A stretch of 64,000 nt of DNA from CAVRUD01 sp963724285. Its GTDB lineage: Bacteria > Chloroflexota > Chloroflexia > Thermomicrobiales > UBA6265. The stretch lies in the NCBI GenBank assembly GCA_963724285.1, contig CAVRUD010000029.1, positions 434,001 through 498,000 on the forward strand, in the 5' to 3' direction. The notes under the pieces were generated by a model that worked only from the letters and a program-made list of their open reading frames with translations, was not told where the DNA came from and searched no databases. A program made the translations under genes and the position numbers. Of this stretch, positions 1 through 9,462 are shown in pieces (position 1 is the first letter of the stretch; each line of letters opens with the position of its first letter).

Positions 1-615
1 TGGAACGGTGATCGTCCGGGCAGCGGGGGAATCGGCCCCGGCTTCCTCGGGCTCGATGACAGCAACCGGGCTTTCGGTCTCGACGACGTCCGCAGGCGTT
101 TCATGCGAAAAGATCTGCACCTGAGGAGTGCTGGCGATCAATTCATCGTCGAAGCCGATTTCCAGATCGTCAAACCGCTCGCCCAAGGCAGCCAGCGTTT
201 CGGGCGCCGTCCAGGATGGATCGATGCGCACCCGTGCTCGGACCGGGACGGCGGGCGCTTCTGGCTTCGGCTTCGGCGTCAGGAACCGCTTGTCGAAACT
301 GTGCGAGAACTCGATGACCGTAGGAACCGGCGGATGGCCCAACCGGGAGGTGAGCACGGTGACACTCTCGCCGTCTTGCTCGACTGCGAACACTTGGGGG
401 TTTGCGGCAATCGCCGAGTCGATCTTCTTCTCGTCGGCCGGGGTTCCCGACTGGCCGACATATTCCCGGATTACCTCGATCGGCAGCCGGATCGCAGCGT
501 CGACCGACATGAACCGGCCCTGAAACTCGAAGGCGCGAAAAATGGCCTGCGCGAGCCGTTTCTCGGCCGCGCTGCCCTGAAATTCAATCGTTGTCGCCTG
601 TACCGGTGTCACCAT
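1..615 (-). CDS. Hypothetical protein, N-terminal 205 residues (runs off the left edge)
   Basis: An uninterrupted reading frame runs from an ATG at 615 to the first base of the window. A good ribosome binding site (AAGGGAT) lies about 8 bases upstream of the ATG. The first 100 or so residues look like a compact helical domain containing the segments 'EKRLAQAIFRAFEFQGRF' and 'LPIEVIREYVGQSG', possibly a winged-helix type fold. The remainder is rich in Pro, Glu and Ala and looks like a linker. I do not recognise the family. It follows a 43-codon gene and moxR on the same strand, so it probably belongs to the same transcription unit. The stop codon lies outside the window, so full length and C-terminal domains are unknown. 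Confidence 0.6.
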   Translation of the reverse strand, partial: MVTPVQATTIEFQGSAAEKRLAQAIFRAFEFQGRFMSVDAAIRLPIEVIREYVGQSGTPADEKKIDSAIAANPQVFAVEQDGESVTVLTSRLGHPPVPTVIEFSHSFDKRFLTPKPKPEAPAVPVRARVRIDPSWTAPETLAALGERFDDLEIGFDDELIASTPQVQIFSHETPADVVETESPVAVIEPEEAGADSPAARTITVP

Positions 616-687
616 GTGTTTGAGATCCCTTCGTGGCAGCCAGGAACGCGGTGATGGCACCGCGGGCAGATGTGACGTAGTGGGAAA

Positions 688-819
688 CTAGCTGCCGCGG
701 CCTGACTGTTTCCGGAGGGCGTCGATCAGCTGCTGGGTGGTGAGGGGCTGGCTGGTATTTCGCAACAGCGTCATCAAGTAGGCAATGTCTTCATCTCGAA
801 GTTGAATCTGGGCGCTCAT
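688..819 (-). CDS. Small hypothetical protein (43 aa)
   Basis: A 43-codon frame starts at an ATG (819) preceded by GGAGAG at ideal spacing. The frame stays open upstream to 900, but this internal ATG is the only one with a convincing ribosome binding site. The product is soluble and helical, with segments 'LRDEDIAYLMTLLRN' and 'PLTTQQLIDALRK', reminiscent of the first helices of a small helix-turn-helix domain. It lies between moxR and the unknown gene at the window edge, on the same strand. No family was recognised. The codon positions look coding and the start context is good, but its small size keeps confidence moderate. Confidence 0.45.
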   Translation of the reverse strand: MSAQIQLRDEDIAYLMTLLRNTSQPLTTQQLIDALRKQSGRGS

Positions 820-925
820 CGACTCTCCGCGAATTAAGGCACACACGCGCCTCGGGGGGTTCCGCAACCGAGGAAGTCTACTCGGGTTGGCGCTGTTCAT
901 GCCAGATTGTGCGCGCAGGGACTGG

Positions 926-1962
926 CTATCCGACGGTTTCGGAAACTTCGTCCAGGATTCCCTTCAGAACTGAGTCGGTCAAGACACCACCCGCCTCAGC
1001 CTCGAAGTTGAGGATGATCCGGTGCCGCAGCGCGGGAAGCGCTACCGTCCGAACGTCCTCGAAGGCGACGTTCAATCTTCCTTCGATCAACGCCCGGATC
1101 TTTGCCGCCAGAACAATCGCCTGGGCGCCTCGGGGGCTGGCGCCGTACCGGACATAGCGCTTCACAATCGGCACGGCCTGCTCGTTCTCAGGATGGGTCG
1201 CGAGCACCATCCTCACGACGTAGTCACTCACGTGAGACGCGATCGGGACCTGCCTGGCCAGCTTCCCCATCGCCTCGATCGTCGGACCGTCGGCGGTCTT
1301 ACCCGCGTGAAACGATCCATCGGACGTTGTCCGGCGCAAGATCTCGGTCATCTCGCTCGCGGACGGGTATAGAACAAGCAGCTTAAAAAGAATCGGTCCA
1401 GTTGGGCTTCTGGAAGCGGATACGTTCCTTCCATCTCGAGCGGGTTCTGCGTCGCCAGCACGAAGAATGGTTCAGAAAGAGGATGCATGACGCTCGCAAC
1501 CGTCACGGTCTTCTCTTGCATCGCCTCCAGAAGCGCCGACTGGGTCTTCGGGGTCGCCCGGTTGATCTCGTCCGCCAGGATCATGTTGGCGAAGATCGGA
1601 CCCTGCTGGTAGGCAAATCGCCGCCTACCGTCCTGGTCTTCCACCAGGATGTTGGTCCCGGTAATATCGGCGGGCATCAGGTCGGGCGTGAACTGGATTC
1701 GGCTGAATTCCAGGTCTAGGGCTTCGCTCAGGGTCTTGACCAGCATCGTCTTGCCCAGCCCGGGCACGCCTTCGAGTAACACGTGGCCGCCGGCAATAAG
1801 CGCAATCAGGACATCGCGCAAGATAGCTTCTTGCCCGACGATAACCTTGCCGATCTCGTCTTCGATCCGGCTAGCATGGGCGCGAAAATCGGCGACGGTC
1901 ATACCTTCTGCTGGAGCGGGATGCTCCTGCGGCTGAATGGGCTCCGCGGCGACCATCTCCAC
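926..1962 (-). CDS. MoxR-family AAA+ ATPase (one frameshift)
   Basis: MoxR ATPases are AAA+ chaperone-like proteins that help assemble or activate metal- or von Willebrand-domain proteins. The N-terminal part carries Walker A 'GVPGLGKT' (about residues 65-72), Walker B 'MILADEINR' (about 131) and the sensor segment 'LATQNPLEMEGTYPLPEAQ'. That frame ends abruptly after 'LDRFF'. The lid domain continues in another frame from an ATG at 1351. Adding one T to the run of five T (minus strand, near 1387-1391) restores the family motif 'LDRFFFKLLVLYPSASE' and gives one protein of about 345 residues. The start may be the GTG at 1962 or the ATG at 1956; both follow repeated AGGAG. The usual DUF58 partner is not adjacent. 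The break is probably a sequencing error, though true inactivation is possible. Confidence 0.82.
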
Positions 1963-2063
1963 TCCTCTCCTCTACGAACTTCCGTGGTGTCTAGGGCAAT
2001 GGTAATCGGCAATCCGCCTGACAGGGGAAACGCTGACACAGGAAAAGAAGTTTCCTTAGGAGC

Positions 2064-2261
2064 TCATGCACTCCGGAGCGCTGCCAGAAGCGCAACAACC
2101 AAGCACATCAGGACAATGAGGCCCAGGGCAGCGCCTCCGATGAGGAGGTAGCTCAATCGCGGGGAAATCGCAGGGCGACCGGTGCGGTCTTCACCGGAAC
2201 GGTCGTCGCTCGCATCAGTGCGTTCAGGTTCGCCAACTCGATCCATACGACCGTCCATCAT
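2064..2261 (-). CDS. Small single-pass membrane protein (65 aa)
   Basis: A short gene whose ATG overlaps the stop of the upstream glycosyltransferase (ATGA type), which implies translational coupling. An in-frame extension to 2321 lies inside the glycosyltransferase and is not needed. The first 35 residues are charged and hydrophilic. The last 30 form one membrane helix ('LSYLLIGGAALGLIVLMCLV'), so the protein is probably tail-anchored with a cytoplasmic N-terminus. No family was recognised. It sits between the polysaccharide genes and moxR on the same strand. Confidence 0.5.
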   Translation of the reverse strand: MMDGRMDRVGEPERTDASDDRSGEDRTGRPAISPRLSYLLIGGAALGLIVLMCLVVALLAALRSA

Positions 2262-3415
2262 GTACCACCGTCGGCGAGCTCGCGCAGGGTTTGCGCGAGA
2301 ACCCGGCCACTGTCTTCCCACCGGAAAGTTCGCGCCCGGGCGATCCTCGCTTGGCGGGACGATTCGGATTGTGCTTCAGCTCCAAGCGCCCGTTCAATCG
2401 ATTCCGATAGAGCATTTGGGGATGATGCAGGAGCAGTCAAAATCGTATCACCACCGACTTCGACCATAGCGGGAGCCGTGCTGGAGACGACCGGGACTCC
2501 AGCAGCCATTGCCTCCAGCACCGGTAGGCCAAACCCCTCATACCATGCAGGGTATATCACGGCAGCCGCACCAGCGTAGAGGGCCGGCAGATCGTCTTCA
2601 GGCACGTAGTCCAGCCGGATGACTTTGCCGGCCGTTTCCAGACGGTTGGATGCCGCGAGAATCCCCTCGTACGCCCATCCCTTGCGGCCAGCGACAACCA
2701 ACGGCAGATCGATCTTCCCAGCGAGTTGCTCAATTGCATGGAAAAGGTTGAGGTGATTCTTGCGCGGTTCGAGCGTTCCAACCGTGAGCAAGTATGCCGT
2801 CGGCAGGTTCAATGCACGACGACGCTCCTCGGATAACGGGGCTGGTTGAAAGAATCGATCCTCGACTCCATTTCGAATGACCACAATTCGTTCTGGCGCG
2901 ACGCCGAGTCGCTCGACGACGTCCGACTTGGTCGTTTCCGAAACGACGGCCACCTTCGATGCGCTTCCAACCTGGCGGGGCACGACTCTGCCCAGAAAAC
3001 TCCGTAGTCCGGGCGGCGCAAAGTCTGGCGCCACCAGAAAGGCGAGGTCATGCACAGTGACCAGCCGAGGTTGCCTGCCAATCGTCGGTGGGGCGGTGAA
3101 ATCGGGAGAGTACATCAGGTCGGAACGCCCCGCGAAGATCTCTGCCGGTACCGGGAGTCTTGCCCGGAACCAGATTTGATCAACCCTGCGACGCGGAATC
3201 GGAATGCGGCGAACCCGAACTGAGGCTTTTGCAGACATCATTGCTAGTGACTGCTGCTGGAACGGCTCAGGTGATCGACCTGCCGATGCATAGAGGAGAG
3301 TCGTCGACCAGTCAGGAAGGTTTGCGAGGGCAGCGGGAAGGATGTTCCGAGCGTAGCGGCCAATGCCCGCCGCCTGGCTGAATCCGGCGCTGTCGTCGAC
3401 GAGCAATCGCACCAT
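2258..3415 (-). CDS. Glycosyltransferase family 4 (GT-B fold)
   Basis: Predicted retaining glycosyltransferase that moves a sugar from a nucleotide donor to a lipid-linked or polysaccharide acceptor at the cytoplasmic face of the membrane. The N-terminal acceptor domain starts 'LLVDDSAGFSQAAGIGRYAR', typical of GT4 enzymes. The donor domain contains 'LTVGTLEPRKNHLNLFHAI' and the E-x7-E signature in 'YEGFGLPVLEAMAAGVPVV' (Glu293 and Glu301). The length of 385 residues is normal. The gene follows the flippase-like gene by 12 bases and overlaps the next small gene by four, so it belongs to the polysaccharide run. The sugar specificity cannot be read from the sequence. Confidence 0.9.
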   Translation of the reverse strand: MVRLLVDDSAGFSQAAGIGRYARNILPAALANLPDWSTTLLYASAGRSPEPFQQQSLAMMSAKASVRVRRIPIPRRRVDQIWFRARLPVPAEIFAGRSDLMYSPDFTAPPTIGRQPRLVTVHDLAFLVAPDFAPPGLRSFLGRVVPRQVGSASKVAVVSETTKSDVVERLGVAPERIVVIRNGVEDRFFQPAPLSEERRRALNLPTAYLLTVGTLEPRKNHLNLFHAIEQLAGKIDLPLVVAGRKGWAYEGILAASNRLETAGKVIRLDYVPEDDLPALYAGAAAVIYPAWYEGFGLPVLEAMAAGVPVVSSTAPAMVEVGGDTILTAPASSPNALSESIERALGAEAQSESSRQARIARARTFRWEDSGRVLAQTLRELADGGT

Positions 3416-3427
3416 GGGCTGGATCTT

Positions 3428-4570
3428 CTATGCCTGGTCGTCGGGGGAGACAAGTTCCCGCCGCATCCGTAGAAGGTAGAGCACCAACCCGACGGCGATC
3501 ACGCTCCAGTACCCGATGAGGCGATCCATCACCGCGATCGAACCGGCCATCGCGGTGCTCACGCCAACGAGATCGAGCACCTTGATGGTCGCCACTTCAA
3601 CCACGCCTAGCCCTGCCGGAGTGATCGGGAGGGTGGTCAGCAAGGAGCCCATTAGGGCAACGAAGAGCGCAGTCGCAGGGCTCAGGTCGGCGCCAAGTGC
3701 CTTGGCTACGAGCCAAAGGCGCACGCCTTCCGCGGCCCAGATCATCAGTCCGATTCCAATGAAGACCCACGGCTGCCTTAGGCACGCGAAGACACCGTCG
3801 TGCAGGCGGCCATACTGCTCATTCACTCCCTTAGGCAGGCGGCGTTGGATCAAGTCGCGTGCCAGCCACATCCCGAGCAGGCCCACCGCACCTAGGACAA
3901 GGAGTCCGGAGCCGATATAGACCGTCTGGCTTGCCTGGCCCGGCAATTGCCCGCCGAAGACGACCAGCGCAGATACGGCCATGAGAACGAACAGCACCGT
4001 CAAATCGAGCAATCGCTCTGCGAGCAAGGTACCTAACGACAGGCTGAACGACGCATTAGCCTCCCGTTTGAGGAGGTAGCAGCGGTAGAAATCGCCCAGC
4101 TTCGCGGGCAGAATACAGTTGGCGAACCATGACAGCAGGAAGATCTCTACGAGGCCCCAGGTCCCAGGAACGGGGTAGCCGTTCTGCGGCGAAATGCCGA
4201 CACGACCGAGCATGAGGCGCCAGCGATGCGCCCTTAGGAAGAACGAACCGTAAAACGGGACAAACGCCAGAGCGTACACCGCGAGATTCGCTTCGCTGAT
4301 GATGCTCCAGATCTCACTGTATTTGAGGTTCAGCCGCTGGAAGAAGAAAAGGACAATGAATCCGGCAATGACGAACGAGATCAGCGTCTGTGGGCGAAAG
4401 AACCTCCGCCCCAGGGGCCCAGGACTCTCCGGTTCCACGCCTTGCTGCGCTTCGAACTCCTCGGCGTCCTGAAGGAGTCCGTCAGGTCGAAATCCGTTAT
4501 GCGGTGCGTCCGCCGGGGAAATGCCGTGACTGCGCGCGATCTCGAGCTCTTCTAGGCGATTCGCCATCAA
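3428..4570 (-). CDS. Flippase-like integral membrane protein (UPF0104 / LPG-synthase TM domain family)
   Basis: A 380-residue membrane protein. About 65 hydrophilic N-terminal residues are followed by around eight membrane helices. The characteristic 'LPITPAGLGVVEVATIKVL' segment near the C-terminus and the 'FANCILPAKLGDFYRCYLL' segment place it in the YbhN/AglD/lysylphosphatidylglycerol-synthase membrane-domain family. Members are implicated in moving or modifying lipid-linked sugars, and the soluble aminoacyl-transfer domain of MprF is absent here. It is three bases from the O-antigen-ligase gene and twelve from the GT4 gene, which fits a role in surface glycan assembly. The exact substrate is unknown. 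Confidence 0.82.
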   Translation of the reverse strand: MMANRLEELEIARSHGISPADAPHNGFRPDGLLQDAEEFEAQQGVEPESPGPLGRRFFRPQTLISFVIAGFIVLFFFQRLNLKYSEIWSIISEANLAVYALAFVPFYGSFFLRAHRWRLMLGRVGISPQNGYPVPGTWGLVEIFLLSWFANCILPAKLGDFYRCYLLKREANASFSLSLGTLLAERLLDLTVLFVLMAVSALVVFGGQLPGQASQTVYIGSGLLVLGAVGLLGMWLARDLIQRRLPKGVNEQYGRLHDGVFACLRQPWVFIGIGLMIWAAEGVRLWLVAKALGADLSPATALFVALMGSLLTTLPITPAGLGVVEVATIKVLDLVGVSTAMAGSIAVMDRLIGYWSVIAVGLVLYLLRMRRELVSPDDQA

Positions 4571-4573
4571 TTG

Positions 4574-6073
4574 CTACCTGCCATCTAGGACCATATGTCC
4601 GGGCCGATGCAATGTGGAGCGGGCAGTTGATGGCGAAGTTGTCATCCGGTCAGAGTCTCCGTTGGAGCGCCTGAGCGCAAGTTGTGCGAGTGCCCAGACG
4701 AGACTCAGTTGCAACGGCAAACTGAGAACGTGAAGGTAGTCGAACACGTTGTGAACGGCAAACGCGACCGTTACGCCAATCGCCCCAATGACGAAGGGGC
4801 GTTCGATCCTTCCCCGAGAGGCCCGTAAGGCGCGCGCGAGTTGCGTCGCCGCCACGCCAAGGAAGATCACGTAGCTCGCGAGCCCCAGGAATCCACTCTG
4901 CGCAGCCACGTGAATATAGGCATTGTGTGCATGGCCCCTGGAGATGCGGAAACGCCAAACTTCGGCGAACTCGCGGTATCTATTCGAAAAGTTCCCGGCG
5001 CCAATCCCAAGAACCGGGTATTTCTCGGCCATTGCAATTCCGGCACGCCAGTGAGCCAGGCGCTCCTGCACTGCAAAGTTTTCCGGTGTGACGAGGACGG
5101 TTTCGCTTTTCAGGCTGAATGAATTGGCCAGCCGTCCCCCAAGCTGCTGACCCGGTGGAGTCATGATGACGACCGCCAAAATCGCCACGCTCATTCCGAT
5201 AACACTCCAACGGACCACATTACCAAGCATCCAGGCAACGCAGAGGAGTCCGGCAGTGATTCCCAACCAGCCGCCCCGTGACTGGGTCAGCACCATCGAA
5301 ACCATTCCGCACCCCGCCGCGAGCGTCACAAACCACGTCAGCAGTGAACCAAGCGGCAGCGGCGGAATACCCAATTTCGACGGCAAGATCGATCCCGCCG
5401 TGACGGCGATCAACAACGGAACGCTGACGTCCAGGTAGCCAGCGAACGGGTTCGGCTGGCCGAAGGTTGCGAATGCCCTGGTGAAGCCGTTGACGTCGAA
5501 GGATTCCGGTCCATACCCGCCAATGACCTGGACGAATCCGACCACCGACGTGCCGATCGTGCCGACAGCAGTTCCCCAGATGATGGGTTTGGCCTCCGCA
5601 ATCGAGGTAATCGAATTGATTGCGATCACGTAGACCACCAGTGGGGTCCACCAGCGATAGAGTTCCGCGCCCCATGAACCACGGTCCGACGTATTGACAA
5701 TCGATAGTGCCAGAATCGCAACGTAGGCGACGTGGAATATGGCGACCCGATCGATCCTGATGGGCCGCCGCTCTACCAGCGTCCTGCCAATCCAGGCAGC
5801 GAGCGTTGCCAACAGGATGACCTTTGTCACGGTCATGTGAATAGGTCCCAGTTGCTCTTCGCCAACTGCCTGCAGTGGAATACTGGCAACGAGTACACCG
5901 AGGCCCGCCGGCGGATTCAGCGCGGCGATGACGAACGCGGTGCCGGACGCTACTAGAAAGAGGTTCTGGGGCCAGGGGATGCCAACGAGCACGCCTGCGG
6001 CCAACAGCGCAATGAACGCCGGAACGAGCGTTGCCCAGTCGATGCGGGGAGTTGCAATCGCCAGCCTATGCAC
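4574..6073 (-). CDS. O-antigen ligase / polymerase family membrane protein (Wzy_C)
   Basis: A 499-residue protein with ten or more membrane helices and a large extracytoplasmic loop containing 'HAHNAYIHVAAQSGFLGLA', the typical Wzy/WaaL histidine-asparagine signature ('H-x-H-N'). The preceding 'YPVLGIGAGNFSNRYREFA' segment is also typical. Such proteins polymerise repeat units or ligate glycans on the outer face of the cytoplasmic membrane. The start is a GTG at 6073, about 37 bases after the previous gene. It is one of two adjacent Wzy-type genes, so the two may serve different polymers or different steps. Substrate is not predictable. Confidence 0.85.
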   Translation of the reverse strand: MHRLAIATPRIDWATLVPAFIALLAAGVLVGIPWPQNLFLVASGTAFVIAALNPPAGLGVLVASIPLQAVGEEQLGPIHMTVTKVILLATLAAWIGRTLVERRPIRIDRVAIFHVAYVAILALSIVNTSDRGSWGAELYRWWTPLVVYVIAINSITSIAEAKPIIWGTAVGTIGTSVVGFVQVIGGYGPESFDVNGFTRAFATFGQPNPFAGYLDVSVPLLIAVTAGSILPSKLGIPPLPLGSLLTWFVTLAAGCGMVSMVLTQSRGGWLGITAGLLCVAWMLGNVVRWSVIGMSVAILAVVIMTPPGQQLGGRLANSFSLKSETVLVTPENFAVQERLAHWRAGIAMAEKYPVLGIGAGNFSNRYREFAEVWRFRISRGHAHNAYIHVAAQSGFLGLASYVIFLGVAATQLARALRASRGRIERPFVIGAIGVTVAFAVHNVFDYLHVLSLPLQLSLVWALAQLALRRSNGDSDRMTTSPSTARSTLHRPGHMVLDGR

Positions 6074-6109
6074 AGGCCGGTACCACCCGCCGCGACACCG
6101 CGTCGGGCG

Positions 6110-7521
6110 TCAAGAGGCAGTCCGGGAAGGTCCGGACGAGGAGCAATCCTGACCCTCGATCAATGCGATCGCAAACCATGTCAGGACCGCAAGATCGGGA
6201 AGGAAGAAGCCGTTGTCGACCATGCCATGCACGAATCCAGTCACGAGGGCAGCCAGCGCGCCTAACGCAAGGGCGTCGGCGGATCTCCGAGCGTGCAGAA
6301 TGCGGATTCCTTGCCTTCCGACAATAGCACCGATCCATACGGCCGCGACGATGCCAAGTATACCGAGGCTCAACCAGACATCGAGAAAAAGATTATGTGG
6401 ATGCGACGTATATCGCTCCGGCCACCCGGCAGCTTCGACATACCGCGGCCAATACTGGGTTAAAACTGGTCAAGCCCGACGCCCCAAACCGGATGATCCA
6501 GCGCCATCTGAATGGACGACTTCCAAATCAACGAGCGCGTCGAGCTGGCGCCCGTCGACCCCGTATCGAGCACCCTATCTCCGACGGTCACGAGCAGGAA
6601 TGCCAGGGCAACGACCGCCGCCGCACCTACCAACCATATTCCTCGAACTTTTCTCTGTGAATAGAGCACGAGGAGTAGTCCGACGAGAACCGCGAGCGCG
6701 GCCCCGCGAGAAAAGGTCGCGCCGACCCCGATGAGTGCGAGTGCCGCGGCTCCACCAACCCAGCGATCGAACGCCGGCCGAGCTATGGCGTAGCCGGCGC
6801 CAAGCAGCCCTGCCCGCTCCAGGAACAGCGCCAGGTTATTGGGATGGGGATATGGGCCCGTAGCCCGCAGGACGCCATCTGCCACAACTCCGTCGGAGCC
6901 GAACACGACCTGGCCGACCGCAAAGGCGCCAACCGCCGCTCCCACCCCTACTAAGACAAACGATGCGAATCGGCGCGCCCGGGTATCCACCAGAACCCAT
7001 CGGCAGGCCGCGAAGAATAGCAGCGGCTCGACGATGATCAAGCGGAACGCGCGCAGGCTTTCGGGACGGTACCGCACGTCGGCAAGCGTTATCAGAGAGA
7101 CACCGGCGGCCAGCATCATTGCCGCGATGCCTATCGTCATTGGCCAAGGAAGCACCAACTTCGAAAGATCCCTGACGGACCTGTTCGAGATCATGCTCCA
7201 CAGGGCGTTGAAAGCAATTCCTACACCGCCGACGAGAATCGCCAGCTCGAGCAAGCTAAACTCACGTCCGGAGAGATCGATAGGATCGAAGATGAATGGT
7301 GTCGCCGCGAGCGCCGCCCCGATGGCAGCGACTGGCGAGATTGCCGCGATGCCGAACGCGACCAATAACCCGAAGGCCTTGATCGAAAGCGGAGCCTCGG
7401 CCCAGAGAATCAGTCCCACGACGCCGTACCCGGCGATCCCGAGAATGGGCAGGACATCGGCCCGCTCTCGAAGTCCGTGGAAGACGGTGACGCGAGTGGT
7501 CGAACTGAGGGTCACTGGCAT
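6110..7521 (-). CDS. Second O-antigen ligase / polymerase family protein (one frameshift)
   Basis: The N-terminal 353 residues (frame from 7521, RBS TAAGG) are a polytopic membrane protein ending in 'HPVWGVGLDQF' and an immediate stop. The expected continuation 'QYWPRYVEAAGWPERYTS' and then 'HPHNLFLDVWLSLGILGI' appears in another frame. Adding one T to a TTTT run near 6463-6467 (minus strand) joins them into a normal product of about 470 residues with the Wzy 'HPHN' motif intact. The gene starts six bases after the glycosidase-like gene. The lesion is one base in a homopolymer, like several others in this window, so it is probably a sequencing error rather than decay. Confidence 0.8.
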
Positions 7522-7527
7522 GCGACC

Positions 7528-9462
7528 TTACCGCGGCGTCCACGGCGACAGGCGCTGTGGAATGGGACGATCGAACCACGGGTCGGCACTGCGCGTGCGG
7601 CGAAGATGGCCAGTCTTTCTGGCCACGACGTAAACAACGTCTCTGATAGCAATGAACAGGATCGCAACGGCCGCGAGCGTAATCAATGCCACGGGCCACA
7701 ACGACGGATGATCCCGATCCACCACCGCCCCGCCGATGGTGAGTTCACCTTCACTGGCAAGCGTCAAGGTAAGTTCGTGAAGTTCGTAATCGAGTCCCGA
7801 CACGAGTTCCAGTGGCGCATTGAACGCCTGAAGGGTCTGCAACGACGTCGCTGGAATCTCGCTGATCTCCTCTCCGTCAAGCGTCAGGGCAATCGTTCCG
7901 GCTTCGGAGCTCTGGCGCAGAAAGGCGGTCAGCGTCGATCCTTTGAACTGGATCGTCACGGAATCGTTCGTCGCGGCGGTGGTTCGGTAGACCTGTGGCG
8001 GTAGCTCCTGGGCAGTCCACCTGCCCTGGTACTGCAACGAACGAGCATCAACTGGCACGAATCCCGTCGGCGCCGCCTCCGCTCCAGGCGTTCGTGAGAA
8101 CTCACTGATCGCCCCGAAAAGTTCTGTCGACTTGCCATCGGTGGTCAACAGCGCGTACGAGGTATCTGGGTCTCCCTGCAACGGCAGGAATTCCCACATG
8201 AACATTGGCCCCATCCATGGCCACTCTTCGCGAGCCCGCTCTATGCCGTCAATCACGAACTCGGCCTGCTGGCGCTCGGTGACCTGATGCGGACCGGAGC
8301 CGGCGCTCCACCCGTATCGCCCAGCCCAGACCGGCTTCTCGCCATCCCCCGCGTCCTCCATAGCTTCCCGGAAGAGGACCACCCGGGAGAGATTGACGCG
8401 GTTATTCCGGATCTCGCGATCGTACGGAGAGCGCCCTCCACCGTCGACCGTAGCTGTTACGATGTCGAAGAATTCGGACGAGCCGGCCTGATAGACGTCG
8501 TTCAGAGACTCCAAATCGGACTTCCCCTGTGCGGGGAATGGCTCGAACTCCGCGAGGACGATCTGAACCGAGGGCTGGACGCTCTTGATGGCGTTCGATG
8601 CCGCAGTCAGCAGGGCCGGATAGGTCGTCGCCTGATCCGTGTTTCCGCCCCAATGTTCCGGCAAGTTTGGCCGATCCCAGATCTGGACAAATGGAATCGC
8701 GTCGGCCTGATAGTGGGTCACCAGCGCTTGAGCAAAGGCAGCAAAGGTCGCCGCGTCCGCCGGTGGGGCGTCCACCGCGTCTCGGGCACTATCGGCCCGG
8801 GCCCACTCTGGTGTGCCCTTGAGCAGAGCGATGACGGTAATGCCACGATTTGTCAGTGATTGGATGATTGGATCGTACCGGCTCCAATCGAACGTCCCTT
8901 GCTGCTGCTCGATAGCGGACCACTCGATCGGCTGGCGGACGTAGCGGAATCCGGCAATCTGAAGTTGTTCTGCAACGCCATCGAGTTGAGTTGGCTGGAT
9001 GATCGTCAGATCGGCATTTGTAGCCAGCTCTCGACCGGTTGGATGGAGGACGAGCTCGCCCCCTGTTCCCGTCGAGATCCCACGATGGAAGTACACATCG
9101 GCAAGTCCTGCGCTGGTGATCAAGAACATGGCAAGCACGGCGAGTGCGCCCGCCCCAATGAGCCGTGTTCGGTCAAGATCACTTCGCAGAAACGTCGAAA
9201 CCGAGCGAACGAGGAGCGCCAATCTATGGATCGGGCCGCTGCGTGAGCGACCGGAACGATGAGTTGGTGGCGGAGAAGGCGTATGCGGTTCCCGGTAATC
9301 GTCGTCGCGATACGACTTCCCCGTCCGATCGGTGTCGCGGCTTGTATCACCGAGTATGGAGCTGTCGAGCATTCCCCGGAGCGAGGGTCGCCGCGGCTGC
9401 TGAGCCGGTGGTTGAGCCGGACCGCGTCGTTCTCGTCCTGGTCTGTTCCGCCGCTCGCTCAC
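7528..9462 (-). CDS. Membrane-anchored glycoside-hydrolase-like protein (TIM-barrel type)
   Basis: A 644-residue protein with a long Pro/Arg-rich cytoplasmic tail (1-100) and a membrane helix at about 101-122. An extracytoplasmic domain resembles GH39/GH5-type barrels ('GFRYVRQPIEWSAIEQQQGT', 'VIALLKGTPEWA', 'FMWEFLPLQGD'). A beta-sandwich-like region and a second membrane helix near the C-terminus ('LWPVALITLAAVAILFIAI') follow. The site that normally reads W-N-E-P-N reads 'IWDRPN', so the usual acid/base glutamate is replaced by arginine and activity is doubtful. Its ATG overlaps the stop of the upstream methyltransferase gene, and the downstream Wzy gene follows by six bases. A role in binding or trimming the exported glycan is inferred. 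Confidence 0.72.
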   Translation of the reverse strand: MSERRNRPGRERRGPAQPPAQQPRRPSLRGMLDSSILGDTSRDTDRTGKSYRDDDYREPHTPSPPPTHRSGRSRSGPIHRLALLVRSVSTFLRSDLDRTRLIGAGALAVLAMFLITSAGLADVYFHRGISTGTGGELVLHPTGRELATNADLTIIQPTQLDGVAEQLQIAGFRYVRQPIEWSAIEQQQGTFDWSRYDPIIQSLTNRGITVIALLKGTPEWARADSARDAVDAPPADAATFAAFAQALVTHYQADAIPFVQIWDRPNLPEHWGGNTDQATTYPALLTAASNAIKSVQPSVQIVLAEFEPFPAQGKSDLESLNDVYQAGSSEFFDIVTATVDGGGRSPYDREIRNNRVNLSRVVLFREAMEDAGDGEKPVWAGRYGWSAGSGPHQVTERQQAEFVIDGIERAREEWPWMGPMFMWEFLPLQGDPDTSYALLTTDGKSTELFGAISEFSRTPGAEAAPTGFVPVDARSLQYQGRWTAQELPPQVYRTTAATNDSVTIQFKGSTLTAFLRQSSEAGTIALTLDGEEISEIPATSLQTLQAFNAPLELVSGLDYELHELTLTLASEGELTIGGAVVDRDHPSLWPVALITLAAVAILFIAIRDVVYVVARKTGHLRRTRSADPWFDRPIPQRLSPWTPR

